DNA from: Bacteroidales bacterium
Lineage (GTDB): Bacteria > Bacteroidota > Bacteroidia > Bacteroidales > Marinilabiliaceae
Assembly: GCA_024401395.1 (NCBI GenBank)
Contig: JAKSLD010000010.1
Coordinates: 53,440 to 117,439 of the forward strand
Length of the DNA stretch: 64,000 bases
Reading direction: 5' to 3'
The notes beneath the pieces are model-generated. The model had not been told where the DNA came from and searched no databases. It saw nothing but the letters and a program-made list of their open reading frames with translations. Numbering within the stretch: the first letter of the stretch is position 1; each line of letters begins with the position of its first letter. Made by a program: the position numbers and the translations under genes. Positions 20,366 to 31,750 of the stretch are shown here, piece after piece.

Positions 20366-20959
20366 ATGGCAGAGAATAAAGATAATCTACAAGAGGAGCA
20401 GCAGACCGAAGTTAACGAGGCTGCTGCGAACGAGCAGAATCAGGAAGCTAATGCGGCAGAAAATGCTGCAGAGGCAGAGGCGCAGGCAGAAGAAGTAGAT
20501 CCTGTAGCTGCAGAGATGCTTGCTCTCAAGACTCAGGTAGATACACTTAACGATAAATATTTGCGACTTTCGGCGGAATATGACAACTACCGCAAGCGTA
20601 CAATCAAAGAGAAAGCAGATATGCTCAAGAGTGCAGGTTCGGATGTACTTACAGGTCTGCTCCCTGTGCTAGACGATTTTGAGCGAGCATTAGCGCACAT
20701 GACAGATGCTTCGGATGTGGCATCACTCCGTACCGGTGTTGAGCTTATCCATAAGAAGTTCGTAGATTTTCTCGGCAAGAAAGGCGTAACAGAGATACCA
20801 GCCAAGGGAGAGCCATTTGATGCTGAGGTACATGAAGCCATCACAATGATGCCGGCCCCATCAGAAGATATGAAGGGCAAGTGCTTCGATTGTGTAGAAA
20901 AAGGTTATAAGTTAGGCGACAAGGTTATCCGATTCGCCAAGGTAGTAGTTTGTGAGTAA
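20366..20959 (+). CDS. grpE: Nucleotide exchange factor GrpE
   Basis: The ADP/ATP exchange factor of DnaK. A long acidic, Ala/Glu/Gln-rich N-terminal tail (residues 1-50) precedes the coiled coil (about 50-105, [25 protein letters not shown]) and the beta-wing domain ending [19 protein letters not shown], with the family signature. It is 2 bases upstream of dnaJ, so the pair is one operon; dnaK is not in the window. I see no CIRCE or other heat-shock operator upstream. Confidence 0.95.
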   Translation: MAENKDNLQEEQQTEVNEAAANEQNQEANAAENAAEAEAQAEEVDPVAAEMLALKTQVDTLNDKYLRLSAEYDNYRKRTIKEKADMLKSAGSDVLTGLLPVLDDFERALAHMTDASDVASLRTGVELIHKKFVDFLGKKGVTEIPAKGEPFDAEVHEAITMMPAPSEDMKGKCFDCVEKGYKLGDKVIRFAKVVVCE

Positions 20960-20961
20960 TC

Positions 20962-22110
20962 ATGGCAAAGAGAGATTATTATGAAGTGCTGGGCGTTGCA
21001 AAAGGCGCATCGGCAGACGAAATAAAGAAAGCCTATCGTAAGATGGCCATCAAGTATCACCCAGACAAGAATCCGGGAGATAAGGAAGCTGAGGAGAAGT
21101 TCAAGGAAGCCGCAGAAGCATACGACGTACTATCCGATCAGACCAAGCGCCAGAAATACGACCAGTTTGGCCATGCAGCCTTTGAAAACGGCGGCGGTGG
21201 AGGCGGAGGCTTCTACGGTGGAGGTATGTCTATGGACGATATCTTCTCGCAGTTTGGCGACATCTTCGGTTCTTTCGGCGGTTTCGGCGGCTTTGGCGGT
21301 TCTCGAGGCGGATCACGTCAGAATCGCGGTACGAATCTTCGAGTACGTGTCACATTGACATTGGCAGAAGTTGCCAGTGGTGTGACAAAGAAACTGAAGG
21401 TAAAGAAAGCCGTTACGTGTTCGCACTGTAATGGTACAGGAGCGAAAGATGCAAGTTCGGTAAAGACCTGTACTACATGTAAAGGTTCAGGAGTCGTGAC
21501 ACGAGTTGTTTCCTCGCTTTTCGGTCAGATGCAGACGCAATCGGCCTGTCCGACCTGTGGAGGTAACGGCAAGACCATTACCGACAAATGTACATACTGT
21601 CACGGAGAAGGCATCGTGATGGAAGAGACAGTAGAAGAAGTACGCATTCCAGCAGGTGTTGAAGACGGCATGCAGCTTACTGTTCGTGGAGCCGGCAATG
21701 CGGCAAAGAACGGCGGCATAGCAGGCGACCTTCTGGTTGTGATACAAGAGACACCAGACAAAGAGCTAGTCCGAGACGGTTCCAACCTTATATATCATCT
21801 GCTTCTGAGCGTACCAGACATGATCCTCGGTGCACCTATAGAAGTTCCTACAGTAGACTCCAAGGTAAGAGTGACCATAGACCCAGGAACACAGCCAGGC
21901 AAGGTGCTCCGTCTCAAGGGCAAGGGACTACCAGAAGTCAATTCGAGTCAGCGAGGCGACCTATTGGTACGAGTAGACGTCTACATTCCGACAGAATTGT
22001 CCAAGGACGAGAAGAAAGCCGTTGAGTCGCTCAAGGGATCTGCTAATTTCAGTCCGTCATCTACAGAAAAAGATTCTTTCTTCAAGCGAATGAAAAACCT
22101 TTTCAGCTAA
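20962..22110 (+). CDS. dnaJ: Chaperone DnaJ
   Basis: The Hsp40 co-chaperone. J domain (1-70) with the HPD motif in [11 protein letters not shown], a Gly/Phe-rich stretch (about 75-115), the zinc domain with four CxxCxGxG repeats ([32 protein letters not shown]), then the two substrate-binding beta domains and a C-terminal dimer segment ending [10 protein letters not shown]. Length of 382 fits full type I DnaJ. Cotranscribed with grpE. Confidence 0.97.
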   Translation: MAKRDYYEVLGVAKGASADEIKKAYRKMAIKYHPDKNPGDKEAEEKFKEAAEAYDVLSDQTKRQKYDQFGHAAFENGGGGGGGFYGGGMSMDDIFSQFGDIFGSFGGFGGFGGSRGGSRQNRGTNLRVRVTLTLAEVASGVTKKLKVKKAVTCSHCNGTGAKDASSVKTCTTCKGSGVVTRVVSSLFGQMQTQSACPTCGGNGKTITDKCTYCHGEGIVMEETVEEVRIPAGVEDGMQLTVRGAGNAAKNGGIAGDLLVVIQETPDKELVRDGSNLIYHLLLSVPDMILGAPIEVPTVDSKVRVTIDPGTQPGKVLRLKGKGLPEVNSSQRGDLLVRVDVYIPTELSKDEKKAVESLKGSANFSPSSTEKDSFFKRMKNLFS

Positions 22111-22144
22111 TTTACGAATAAGTGGTTAAAAAACGTGGGCATAG

Positions 22145-22175
22145 TTTGATATGTCATTGACAATGTCTAACTTTA
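22145..22175 (+). promoter_or_regulatory. Promoter of the small lipoprotein gene
   Basis: TTTG (22145-22148), 19 bases, TAACTTTA (22168-22175), one base off the -7 consensus. It indicates independent transcription of the small gene at 22209. Confidence 0.6.
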
Positions 22176-22208
22176 CACCACATAATGAAACAAATAAAGT
22201 ATCTTACT

Positions 22209-22334
22209 ATGAAGAAGGTAGCACTAGTATTAGCAGCAACGCTTTTAGCAGCATTCGTATTGTCATCATGTGGTTCTACACAGGAGTGTCCAGCCTATGG
22301 TCAGGCAAATGTTGAGGTAGAGCAGTTGGCATAA
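22209..22334 (+). CDS. 41-residue lipoprotein with CPAYG motif
   Basis: A tiny lipoprotein: MKKVALVLAATLLAAFVLSS then Cys21 of the lipobox, giving a mature peptide of 21 residues, CGSTQECPAYGQ and an acidic tail. Peptides of this type, with a conserved C-P-A-Y, are common in Bacteroidales and easily missed because of length. Its own promoter lies 33 bases upstream and a hairpin follows. The function is unknown to me. Gene neighbours are dnaJ and gapA. Confidence 0.8.
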   Translation: MKKVALVLAATLLAAFVLSSCGSTQECPAYGQANVEVEQLA

Positions 22335-22340
22335 AGCATA

Positions 22341-22374
22341 TACGGGTGGATGTCTCAAGAGGTGTTCACCCGTA
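22341..22374 (+). terminator. Weak hairpin after the small lipoprotein gene
   Basis: TACGGGTG pairs with CACCCGTA (8 bp) around an 18-base loop. There is no T-run after it, so its role as terminator is uncertain. Confidence 0.35.
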
Positions 22375-22467
22375 AATAATGTTAAAACGAAATAATAGTA
22401 TTTGCGAAATATTAGTATAATAGCTAATTTCGCGTGCGATTAGAAATAAAACACAATACAATTCTAA

Positions 22468-23481
<1,014 letters not shown>

Positions 23482-23519
23482 TTTTCCCTATAGGAAATTA
23501 GTTTAAAGCAATATAACCT

Positions 23520-23555
23520 AACCCGGGTTCTGATTCAGAATCCGGGTTTCTTTTT
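23520..23555 (+). terminator. Rho-independent terminator of gapA
   Basis: AACCCGGGTTCTGA pairs with TCAGAATCCGGGTT (14 bp, one G-U), followed by TCTTTTTAT. Confidence 0.9.
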
Positions 23556-23584
23556 ATATATTCGCGTAGTAATAATTTGCAGAT

Positions 23585-26578
23585 ATGTCGGGTACTACAT
23601 TCTTAAATTCAGTAGCAGAATACTACTTCAATACTAGGTTGTCTTCACAGAGTGACTGGTCGAGGTACACATTTGTGCTTACCTCTCATCGTGCCGGGTC
23701 TTATTTCAAGCACTCGCTGATGAAATTAGTACAAGCATCTGGTCGGACAATCTTCGGGTTGAATATCTGCACTATTGATGAACTGTTCTCCCAACGCTCA
23801 AAATATGTGCTGGCAGATAATCTTACGCTGACATTCAAACTTTTTGAAGTATACAAAGAAGTATTGGTCGGTCGTAATGTAGTATCTCCAGATGATAAAA
23901 TACTCACTTTTGAATTTTTCTATTCGTGGGCCCAGACATTTATTGGAGATTTTGATGATATAGACAAGTATCTAGCCGACCCTAAGCAGTTGTTTGAGAA
24001 TGTATTCAACTACGAGTCGTTGACCGACGATCTGTCGCATCTTGACGAAGGGCAGATAGAAGCTATCCGTTCGTTCTGGAATGTAGTCTTCAAGCGCAAT
24101 GAAGAAGGAAAGGAGTATCACGAGGTATTCTTGTCGCTCTATGACTGCCTGTATGAGATATATGGCAAGTATCGCGAAATGCTGCACAATGATGGATTGG
24201 CATATAATGGTATGATGTATCGCGATGTGGCAGAGCGATTCTCTGCTGATGCTGATAGTCCAGATGCTATGCATTATGCGTTTATTGGTTTCAATGCGTT
24301 GACATCCTCCGAGCGTATAGTTTTCAAGCGACTAGTCGATGCCGGGCTCGCTGATTTCTTCTGGGATTATTCCAATGAGATAGTCCAGCCAATGACCGAT
24401 GAGAAGGGTAGAGCGCCTCGTATGGTACAAGTGTCGGGTGGTGTGCCATTGCAACAGCCCGAAGGGTATGGTGCCGGTCGTTTCGTCTCTATATATAAGG
24501 ATGAGTATCCTGCACCGAAGGACTATACGTTGCCTATTAATGAGTCTAAGCCAGAAGTCAATGTTACATCTGTGGCTTACTCGCAGTCGCAGGTTTCGTG
24601 CGTATGTCAGTGGCTTAATGATATAGTTGCTACCAATGAATCACTCTCCGAGTCGGCTTTAGTTTTGGGAGACGAGTCGATGCTGATACCAGTCCTGCAG
24701 TCGATGCCTTCGTCAATCGATAAGGTTAATATAACGATGGGCTATCCATTGAAATATGCTTCTGTCTATTCTTTGGTAGAACTTCTCTCGAATATTGTGG
24801 TCAAGGGAAATTCCATCCGTTCAAATCTTGTTATTCCTGTAATACAGCATCCGACAATGACGCTTATTCACAAGGATGAGTGTAAGGAGCTGTACAGTAA
24901 GATAGTTGATAACAGGTATATCTATCTGAAGATGGCAGATGTGACTGCGCCACTATCGGCTTATCTAGAAGTGCCTAATGACCCTCGTGCCATGCCGAAA
25001 TATATTTTAGGTACTGTTACTTCAATATGCCAACTGCTAGAGAATCGTGCCAGGGAAAATGATTCGGTCAATCTTATCGAGCTGGAGGCAGCGAAAAGGC
25101 TGAGGTCGCTTTCCGTAAGGTTTTCTCAACTGATGACAGAGCAGATGCTGGCAGAAGTGAATGATGCGCGACTAGTGTTCCGTATGTTCGTATCCTTTGT
25201 TGCATCAGAGTCGATAGATTTTATAGGCGATAAATATGATGGCCTGCAGATAATGGGTATGATGGAAACTCGTTCTCTCGACTATAAGAATATATGTGTC
25301 ATCTCGCTTAACGAAGGCGAATTCCCTAAATCATCGACACCCAATACCTTTATTCCTCGCTCTTTGCGATATTGGTTCGGGTTGCCTACGCAAGAATTCC
25401 GTGACAGTATTTTCGCCTACTATTTCTTCCGACTCATTGCTCGTGCAGATAAACTAAATCTGGTCTACCATTCCAATGCCGAAGAAGGCGAACAGTCGCG
25501 TTTCCTGTTGCAGCTTCAGTATCAGTATGCTTTGTGGAACGGGAAAGAGAATGTCGGCAAACGCCCGCTTACGTTGTTGCCATCGCGTCAGATAGAGGTT
25601 CCTAAGACACAGGAGGTCCTGGAGAAGCTATATAATCGTTTCAATGGTAAGCTTATTAAGGAGACTGGCAGACATCAAGAACTTAGTGCTACAGCTATTT
25701 CTCAGTATAAGGCATGCTCGTTGGCGTTCTATTTCTCGCGTGTAGTCCGTCTGCATGAGTCGGATGAACTCGAAGAAGAGGCATCTGCACCGGTTATTGG
25801 TAAGATCTTTCATAAAGTTATGGAGACATTGTACAACCCTGACCGTTATCCTCATATATACACAGAGCAGGATCGTCAGTTGTTGTTGAAGGATAAGGAT
25901 AACTATGTGAAAAATCTGGTTGAGGAGGTATTCAGGTATTATACGAAGGATGATGGGGCTGTACTTCATGGAAGGAATATACTCTATCATAAGGCGATAG
26001 AGAATTATGTGTTCAGATTGCTGGAGAAAGATGCTGTCGATATTCAATTCAGTATGCCAGAAGAGTCATATTGTATTCCACATAATGTCAATGGCAGGAC
26101 TATCTACCTGGGAGGAGATATCGACCGTACACACAGGGACAGTCAGTCGCGCTTGTGGATAATCGACTATAAGACAGGTTCGGTAAAGAGCAGAGAGTTT
26201 AAGAACTTTGAAGATCTTGACAAATACTTTGCTGCAAAAAAGGTTATGTTTCAGACATTTCTGTATGCCCATTTCGTGTACTCGGCAAAACCCGAATTGA
26301 GGGATACGCCGATTGTTCCGGGTGTAATTGCTGTCAGGAGCCTCTCGTCCAATGACAATTTGCAGGTAGCATTTACAAATAATAAGCAGGATTTGGTCTT
26401 GAAATCTTCGCAAGATGAGAATTATATCGCCTTTAAAGAGTATCTGAGCGGGATCATAGGTGAGATATTTGATGAGAATGTGCCATTTAAGTCTACAAAT
26501 GATACTCGCACCTGCAGCTACTGCAAGTTTGCCTCTTTGTGCTCTTATTATATGACCAAGGGGGAAGTTGTTGGTTAG
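23585..26578 (+). CDS. AddB-like PD-(D/E)XK nuclease with inactive helicase region
   Basis: A 997-residue AddB-type subunit of a double-strand-break resection complex. The N-terminal two thirds look like a superfamily 1 helicase fold without a normal Walker A. The C-terminal nuclease has GGDIDR (Asp847) and IIDYKTGS (Asp861, Lys863). Four cysteines fit the AddB iron-sulphur cluster: Cys711 (YKACSLAFY) and Cys977, Cys980, Cys986 (CSYCKFASLC). The region MGMMETRSLDYKNICVISLNEGEFP is also typical of AddB/RecB-like proteins. The partner helicase (AddA) is not in the window: the next genes face the other way. End processing before recombination is the inferred role. Confidence 0.85.
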   Translation: MSGTTFLNSVAEYYFNTRLSSQSDWSRYTFVLTSHRAGSYFKHSLMKLVQASGRTIFGLNICTIDELFSQRSKYVLADNLTLTFKLFEVYKEVLVGRNVVSPDDKILTFEFFYSWAQTFIGDFDDIDKYLADPKQLFENVFNYESLTDDLSHLDEGQIEAIRSFWNVVFKRNEEGKEYHEVFLSLYDCLYEIYGKYREMLHNDGLAYNGMMYRDVAERFSADADSPDAMHYAFIGFNALTSSERIVFKRLVDAGLADFFWDYSNEIVQPMTDEKGRAPRMVQVSGGVPLQQPEGYGAGRFVSIYKDEYPAPKDYTLPINESKPEVNVTSVAYSQSQVSCVCQWLNDIVATNESLSESALVLGDESMLIPVLQSMPSSIDKVNITMGYPLKYASVYSLVELLSNIVVKGNSIRSNLVIPVIQHPTMTLIHKDECKELYSKIVDNRYIYLKMADVTAPLSAYLEVPNDPRAMPKYILGTVTSICQLLENRARENDSVNLIELEAAKRLRSLSVRFSQLMTEQMLAEVNDARLVFRMFVSFVASESIDFIGDKYDGLQIMGMMETRSLDYKNICVISLNEGEFPKSSTPNTFIPRSLRYWFGLPTQEFRDSIFAYYFFRLIARADKLNLVYHSNAEEGEQSRFLLQLQYQYALWNGKENVGKRPLTLLPSRQIEVPKTQEVLEKLYNRFNGKLIKETGRHQELSATAISQYKACSLAFYFSRVVRLHESDELEEEASAPVIGKIFHKVMETLYNPDRYPHIYTEQDRQLLLKDKDNYVKNLVEEVFRYYTKDDGAVLHGRNILYHKAIENYVFRLLEKDAVDIQFSMPEESYCIPHNVNGRTIYLGGDIDRTHRDSQSRLWIIDYKTGSVKSREFKNFEDLDKYFAAKKVMFQTFLYAHFVYSAKPELRDTPIVPGVIAVRSLSSNDNLQVAFTNNKQDLVLKSSQDENYIAFKEYLSGIIGEIFDENVPFKSTNDTRTCSYCKFASLCSYYMTKGEVVG

Positions 26579-26596
26579 TAGTGTTGATATATAGGC

Positions 26597-26750
26597 AAAA
26601 GAAAAGCGCCACCTTCGAAATCACATCGAAAACGGCGCGCAACACTATTTTACACTAAGAAATATTCGCCTTCTCGGCAGTATCTCTATTGAGATACGCG
26701 GTATGATTGATTCATTGTCTTGGGAGAGAATCGCTCTCCGTGTTTCAATC
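26597..26750 (-). ncRNA. Candidate structured small RNA
   Basis: A minus-strand transcript of about 154 bases predicted from a TAACTTTG promoter box (26757-26764) and a strong terminator (stem 26606-26638: 13 bp with three G-U pairs, then TTTTCTTTTG). In between, the minus strand can form three more hairpins: GGAGAG-CGATT-CTCTCC, GTATCTC-AATA-GAGATAC and a short GCC-GAGAA-GGC, and TGATTGA can pair with TCAATCA enclosing the first. No open frame of note. It does not carry the sequence motifs I would expect for SRP RNA, and its ends do not pair as in 6S RNA. Identity unknown. Confidence 0.6.
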
Positions 26751-26756
26751 ACAATG

Positions 26757-26764
26757 CAAAGTTA
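26757..26764 (-). promoter_or_regulatory. -7 promoter element of the candidate small RNA
   Basis: Minus-strand TAACTTTG, a full match to TAnnTTTG. No clear TTTG at 19-21 bases upstream; the upstream palindrome at 26783 lies where a regulator could bind. Confidence 0.6.
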
Positions 26765-26782
26765 ACGAAAAAAGTTAATAAT

Positions 26783-26806
26783 GTACGTTTTGTACGTACT
26801 TTTTTT
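26783..26806 (+). terminator. Plus-strand terminator downstream of the AddB-like gene
   Basis: GTACGT-TTTGT-ACGTAC followed by seven T. It lies about 200 bases after the AddB-like stop codon, so that transcript would run antisense through the candidate small RNA before ending here. Confidence 0.65.
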
Positions 26807-26859
26807 CATCTAAAACGTAACTTTTTTGAACCTCTTTCGTTTATGTCCGATTTTCCTTC

Positions 26860-27489
26860 TTATTGACGTGTCATCGCCTTGAGAATCAGTCGGCTCTCTG
26901 GTCCCATGTTGAACAGTAAGTCGGTTATCGACAGCCAAGGGCGGAATCCGCAGCGCTCGTTGAATACCTGGTAATACTCTTCGGCATGCATTCCTTCTTG
27001 AAGCCTATGCTGATATTTAGGCTCTATGCCGATTCTCAAATCCCTCAATTCCTCGTCTCCTGTCTTTTCTCTCATCTCGTCTTCGCTCAATATCGGGTCG
27101 AATGGTATGTCCAGTAATCTTGCTATGACGCGATGCAGTTCCATGTTCATTTCCCAGATGCTTGTCCAGTTTCCTTCGATAACGTTTTTAATGTCGTCTA
27201 TATAATATTCGTAGAATGGGGTATTGGAATAGGCCGACATTAATGCGTAGAGGTGCTGGTGTCTCCAGTCTGTGTCGTCATTTATCAGAATGTCGTGATA
27301 AGGCTTGCTGTAGTTGCTCTCGGTTGGAACTGTGAGTGCCTGTTCGCCATTTGCCATTCCGATGACCGTACGGGTTCTGAAGGTGCGTCTTTGGTGACGT
27401 CCTTTAATGTCAAATGCGTAGCATTCACCCGACGCTATGAGCGCCCAATGTGCTACGCATCCGAAATAGGGTAGATTAAGCAGAAGCAT
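26860..27489 (-). CDS. WbqC family protein
   Basis: A 209-residue protein of the WbqC family. Family landmarks are NLPYFGCVAHWALIASG near the start, HQRRTFRTRTVIG, then LTVPTESNYSKPYHDILI and DWRHQHLYALMSAYSNTPFYEYY. WbqC proteins are found in polysaccharide and signal-peptidase contexts, but the reaction is not established to my knowledge. It begins 2 bases after the ABC-F gene stop on the same strand, so both belong to one operon. The ATG at 27489 is the only sensible start. Confidence 0.85.
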   Translation of the reverse strand: MLLLNLPYFGCVAHWALIASGECYAFDIKGRHQRRTFRTRTVIGMANGEQALTVPTESNYSKPYHDILINDDTDWRHQHLYALMSAYSNTPFYEYYIDDIKNVIEGNWTSIWEMNMELHRVIARLLDIPFDPILSEDEMREKTGDEELRDLRIGIEPKYQHRLQEGMHAEEYYQVFNERCGFRPWLSITDLLFNMGPESRLILKAMTRQ

Positions 27490-27491
27490 TG

Positions 27492-29120
<1,629 letters not shown>

Positions 29121-29232
29121 CTACTGTTTTATTGTACGTGCGCAAAAGTAGTGATAATAATTCCTATTTCCTAATTCCAGTTTCCTAAAAAGATGTAAGA
29201 GTGACTTGTAGTGTATGGCTATTAAAAAAAAC

Positions 29233-29300
29233 TGCGATGAACAAGGGTGTTCTATAGGTCTAGTATAGGTCTAGTATAGGTCTAGTATAGGGTTAGTATA
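29233..29300 (+). repeat. 11-bp tandem repeat element, family A, copy 2
   Basis: Head GCGATGAACAAGGGTGTTC, then three identical units TATAGGTCTAG and one TATAGGGTTAG (29253-29296). It joins family B copy 2 directly at 29301. Part of the 472-base spacer between the ABC-F and oadG genes, which otherwise shows no gene. Confidence 0.85.
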
Positions 29301-29413
29301 TTTGCGACCATACTTTCCCCAGTAATACCAACGCCTATACCCCACCAAACACATACGCACGTCATACGCTCATCATACGCTCGTCATACGCTCGTCATAC
29401 GCTCATCATACAT
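29301..29413 (-). repeat. 11-bp tandem repeat element, family B, copy 2
   Basis: Minus-strand copy: five or six units (ATGATGAGCGT, ATGACGAGCGT types), then GTATGTGTTTGG, GGCGTTGGTATTACT and AAGTATGGTCGCAAA, where it meets repeat A2. The outer half of the tail present in copies 1 and 3 is missing, as if replaced by A2. Confidence 0.85.
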
Positions 29414-29583
29414 AAGTAGCCTTTCTATATAGTGAAAAGTGAAATTATTTACTTCGCGTTTTAAATGAAATTGCCGTGAGGCATTAGGAATTATATTACG
29501 TGATTCTTGTATGTTTTGCTAAAAAAGTGTAACTTCGCGCCCGACTTAAATACATTTTTTAAGAATCTAAACAAGTATATCTT

Positions 29584-29844
29584 ATGGAAGGTAATATCCT
29601 AGAAGCTGTTAAGTTGATGGTAGTAGGTATGGCAACAGTGTTTGCTGTTCTCTTCATCATCATAGGTGTATCAAATGCACTGATTGCTTTCGTGAATAAA
29701 TTCGTAGGCGAGGACGAGAAGCCAGCCGCACAACCAGCTGCACAGCCAGCAGCGGTCAATCCAGCTGTTGCTCAGGCCATCGCTCAGGCAGTAAACGTTG
29801 CTACTGCTGGTAAGGCTAAGGTAGATGCTATCAAGCCTCTTTAA
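29584..29844 (+). CDS. oadG: Oxaloacetate decarboxylase gamma chain
   Basis: The small membrane subunit of the sodium-pumping oxaloacetate decarboxylase. 86 residues: one transmembrane helix (about 12-36, VVGMATVFAVLFIIIGVSN), then an Ala/Pro-rich linker (PAAQPAAQPAA) and a short C-terminal tail. It is first in the operon oadG-oadA-oadB, 43 bases ahead of oadA. In the complex it holds the alpha and beta subunits together. Confidence 0.88.
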   Translation: MEGNILEAVKLMVVGMATVFAVLFIIIGVSNALIAFVNKFVGEDEKPAAQPAAQPAAVNPAVAQAIAQAVNVATAGKAKVDAIKPL

Positions 29845-29887
29845 TTCAGATAATTCATTTCCGATAATAATATAATACTACAGATAA

Positions 29888-31732
29888 ATGGGAAGACAAA
29901 TTAAGTTCAGTCTCGTTTTCCGCGATATGTGGCAGAGCTCAGGTAAGTATCAGCCACGCGTAGATCAGTTGGTTAAGGTAGCTCCATCAATCATCAAGAT
30001 GGGTTGCTTCGCACGTGTAGAGACAAATGGTGGTGGTTTCGAGCAGGTAAACCTCCTTTATGGTGAGAATCCTAACAAGGCCGTTCGTGAGTGGACAAAG
30101 CCATTCCACGAGGTAGGCATTCAGACACACATGCTTGACCGCGCTCTCAACGGTCTCCGTATGTCTCCTGTCCCAGCAGACGTTCGTAAGCTCTTCTACA
30201 AGGTTAAGAAGGCTCAGGGCACAGATATCACAAGAATCTTCTGTGGTCTCAACGATCCACGCAACGTTATCCCTTCTATCAAATATGCTAAAGAGGCTGG
30301 CATGATTGCTCAGGCTTCCCTCTGTATCACATATTCTCCTATCCACACAGTAGAATACTACACAGACCTCGCTAAGCAGTTCATCGAGGCAGGTGCTGAT
30401 GAGATCTGCTTGAAGGATATGGCAGGTATCGGTCGCCCTACATTCCTCGGTCAGTTGACTAAGAATATCAAGGCTATCAAGGATATTACTATCCAATATC
30501 ACTCTCACGCCGGTCCTGGTTTCAACATGGCTTCTATCCTCGAGGTATGTAAGAATGGTTGTGATATCATCGACTGCGGTATGGAGCCTCTCTCATGGGG
30601 TACAGGTCACGCAGATGTTATCGCTGTTCTCGCTATGTTGAAGGATGCTGGTTTCGACGTGCCAGAGGTTAACATGGAGGCTTACATGGAGTGCCGTACA
30701 ATTATCCAAGAGATGATGGACGACTTCCTCGGTTTCTATATTCCAAAGCGCAACCGTCTCATGAACTCCCTCCTCATCGGTCCAGGTCTCCCTGGCGGTA
30801 TGATGGGTTCTCTTATGACCGACCTTGAGACAAACCTTGAGTCGCTCAATAAGTGGAAGGAGAAGAACGGTAAGCCAAAACTTACACAGGATCAGCTTCT
30901 CATCAAGCTCTTCGACGAGGTTAAGTATGTATGGCCTATGATGGGTTATCCTTGCCTCGTAACTCCATTCTCTCAGTACGTTAAGAACATGGCTCTCATG
31001 AACGTAATGCAGATGGAGAAGGGTAAGGAGCGTTGGAGCATGATTGCCGACGATATCTGGGATATGATGCTCGGTAAGGCTGGTCAGCTCCCTGGCCCTC
31101 TTGCACCAGAGCTCATCGAGCGTGCTAAGGAGCAGGGTCGTGAGTTCCATACAGAGGATCCTCAATCTAACTATCCAGATGCTCTCGATACATTCCGCGA
31201 GGAGATGAAGAAGGAAGGCTGGGAGCTCGGTCAGGACGACGAGGAGTTGTTCGAGCTCGCTATGCACCCACAGCAGTATCGTGCTTACAAGAGCGGTAAG
31301 GCTAAGGCTGACTTCGAGGAGGATTTGGCTAAGCGTAAGGCTGAGGCTAACAAGGGTACAGGTGCTGCTCTCACATTGCCACAGACTATCACAGTCGATG
31401 TTAATGGTCAGAAGTATGCCGTTACTCTCGGCGCTAACGATGGTTCAGCAGCAGCTCCAGCAGCAAGTGCAGCTCCAGCCGCAGCAGGTGCTCCAGGTGA
31501 GGGCGCAGAACTCACTTCTCCACTCGAGGGTAAGTTCTACTTGACAAAGGATTCTTCTGAGACTCCAGTTAAGGTTGGTGACATGGTTAAGAAGGGTCAG
31601 CGTGTATGCTACGTTGAGGCTATGAAGACTTTCAACGCTATCGCAGCTGAGGCCGACGGCGTAATCACTGAGATCTGCTTGACATCTGGTTCTGCAGTTT
31701 CTGAGGACGACGTAATCATGCGTATTAAATAA
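29888..31732 (+). CDS. oadA: Oxaloacetate decarboxylase alpha chain with biotin domain
   Basis: The carboxyltransferase subunit, which moves the carboxyl group of oxaloacetate to biotin. N-terminal HMGL-like TIM barrel with FSLVFRDMWQSSG, ICLKDMAGIGRP and the metal-binding IQYHSHAGPG, a PYC/OADA domain, an Ala/Pro linker (about 515-540) and a C-terminal biotinyl domain with the carrier Lys580 in YVEAMKTFNAI, 34 residues before the end. 614 residues matches OadA. Pyruvate carboxylase subunit B is an alternative name, but oadG and oadB on either side settle the role. Codon use suggests high expression. Confidence 0.93.
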   Translation: MGRQIKFSLVFRDMWQSSGKYQPRVDQLVKVAPSIIKMGCFARVETNGGGFEQVNLLYGENPNKAVREWTKPFHEVGIQTHMLDRALNGLRMSPVPADVRKLFYKVKKAQGTDITRIFCGLNDPRNVIPSIKYAKEAGMIAQASLCITYSPIHTVEYYTDLAKQFIEAGADEICLKDMAGIGRPTFLGQLTKNIKAIKDITIQYHSHAGPGFNMASILEVCKNGCDIIDCGMEPLSWGTGHADVIAVLAMLKDAGFDVPEVNMEAYMECRTIIQEMMDDFLGFYIPKRNRLMNSLLIGPGLPGGMMGSLMTDLETNLESLNKWKEKNGKPKLTQDQLLIKLFDEVKYVWPMMGYPCLVTPFSQYVKNMALMNVMQMEKGKERWSMIADDIWDMMLGKAGQLPGPLAPELIERAKEQGREFHTEDPQSNYPDALDTFREEMKKEGWELGQDDEELFELAMHPQQYRAYKSGKAKADFEEDLAKRKAEANKGTGAALTLPQTITVDVNGQKYAVTLGANDGSAAAPAASAAPAAAGAPGEGAELTSPLEGKFYLTKDSSETPVKVGDMVKKGQRVCYVEAMKTFNAIAAEADGVITEICLTSGSAVSEDDVIMRIK

Positions 31733-31750
31733 TCCCTATCATTCTAAATA

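Noticed and set aside
30593..31267. Long minus-strand open frame opposite oadA
   Set aside because: It lies antisense to a clear gene with strong codon bias, which creates long shadow frames; it has no family motif.
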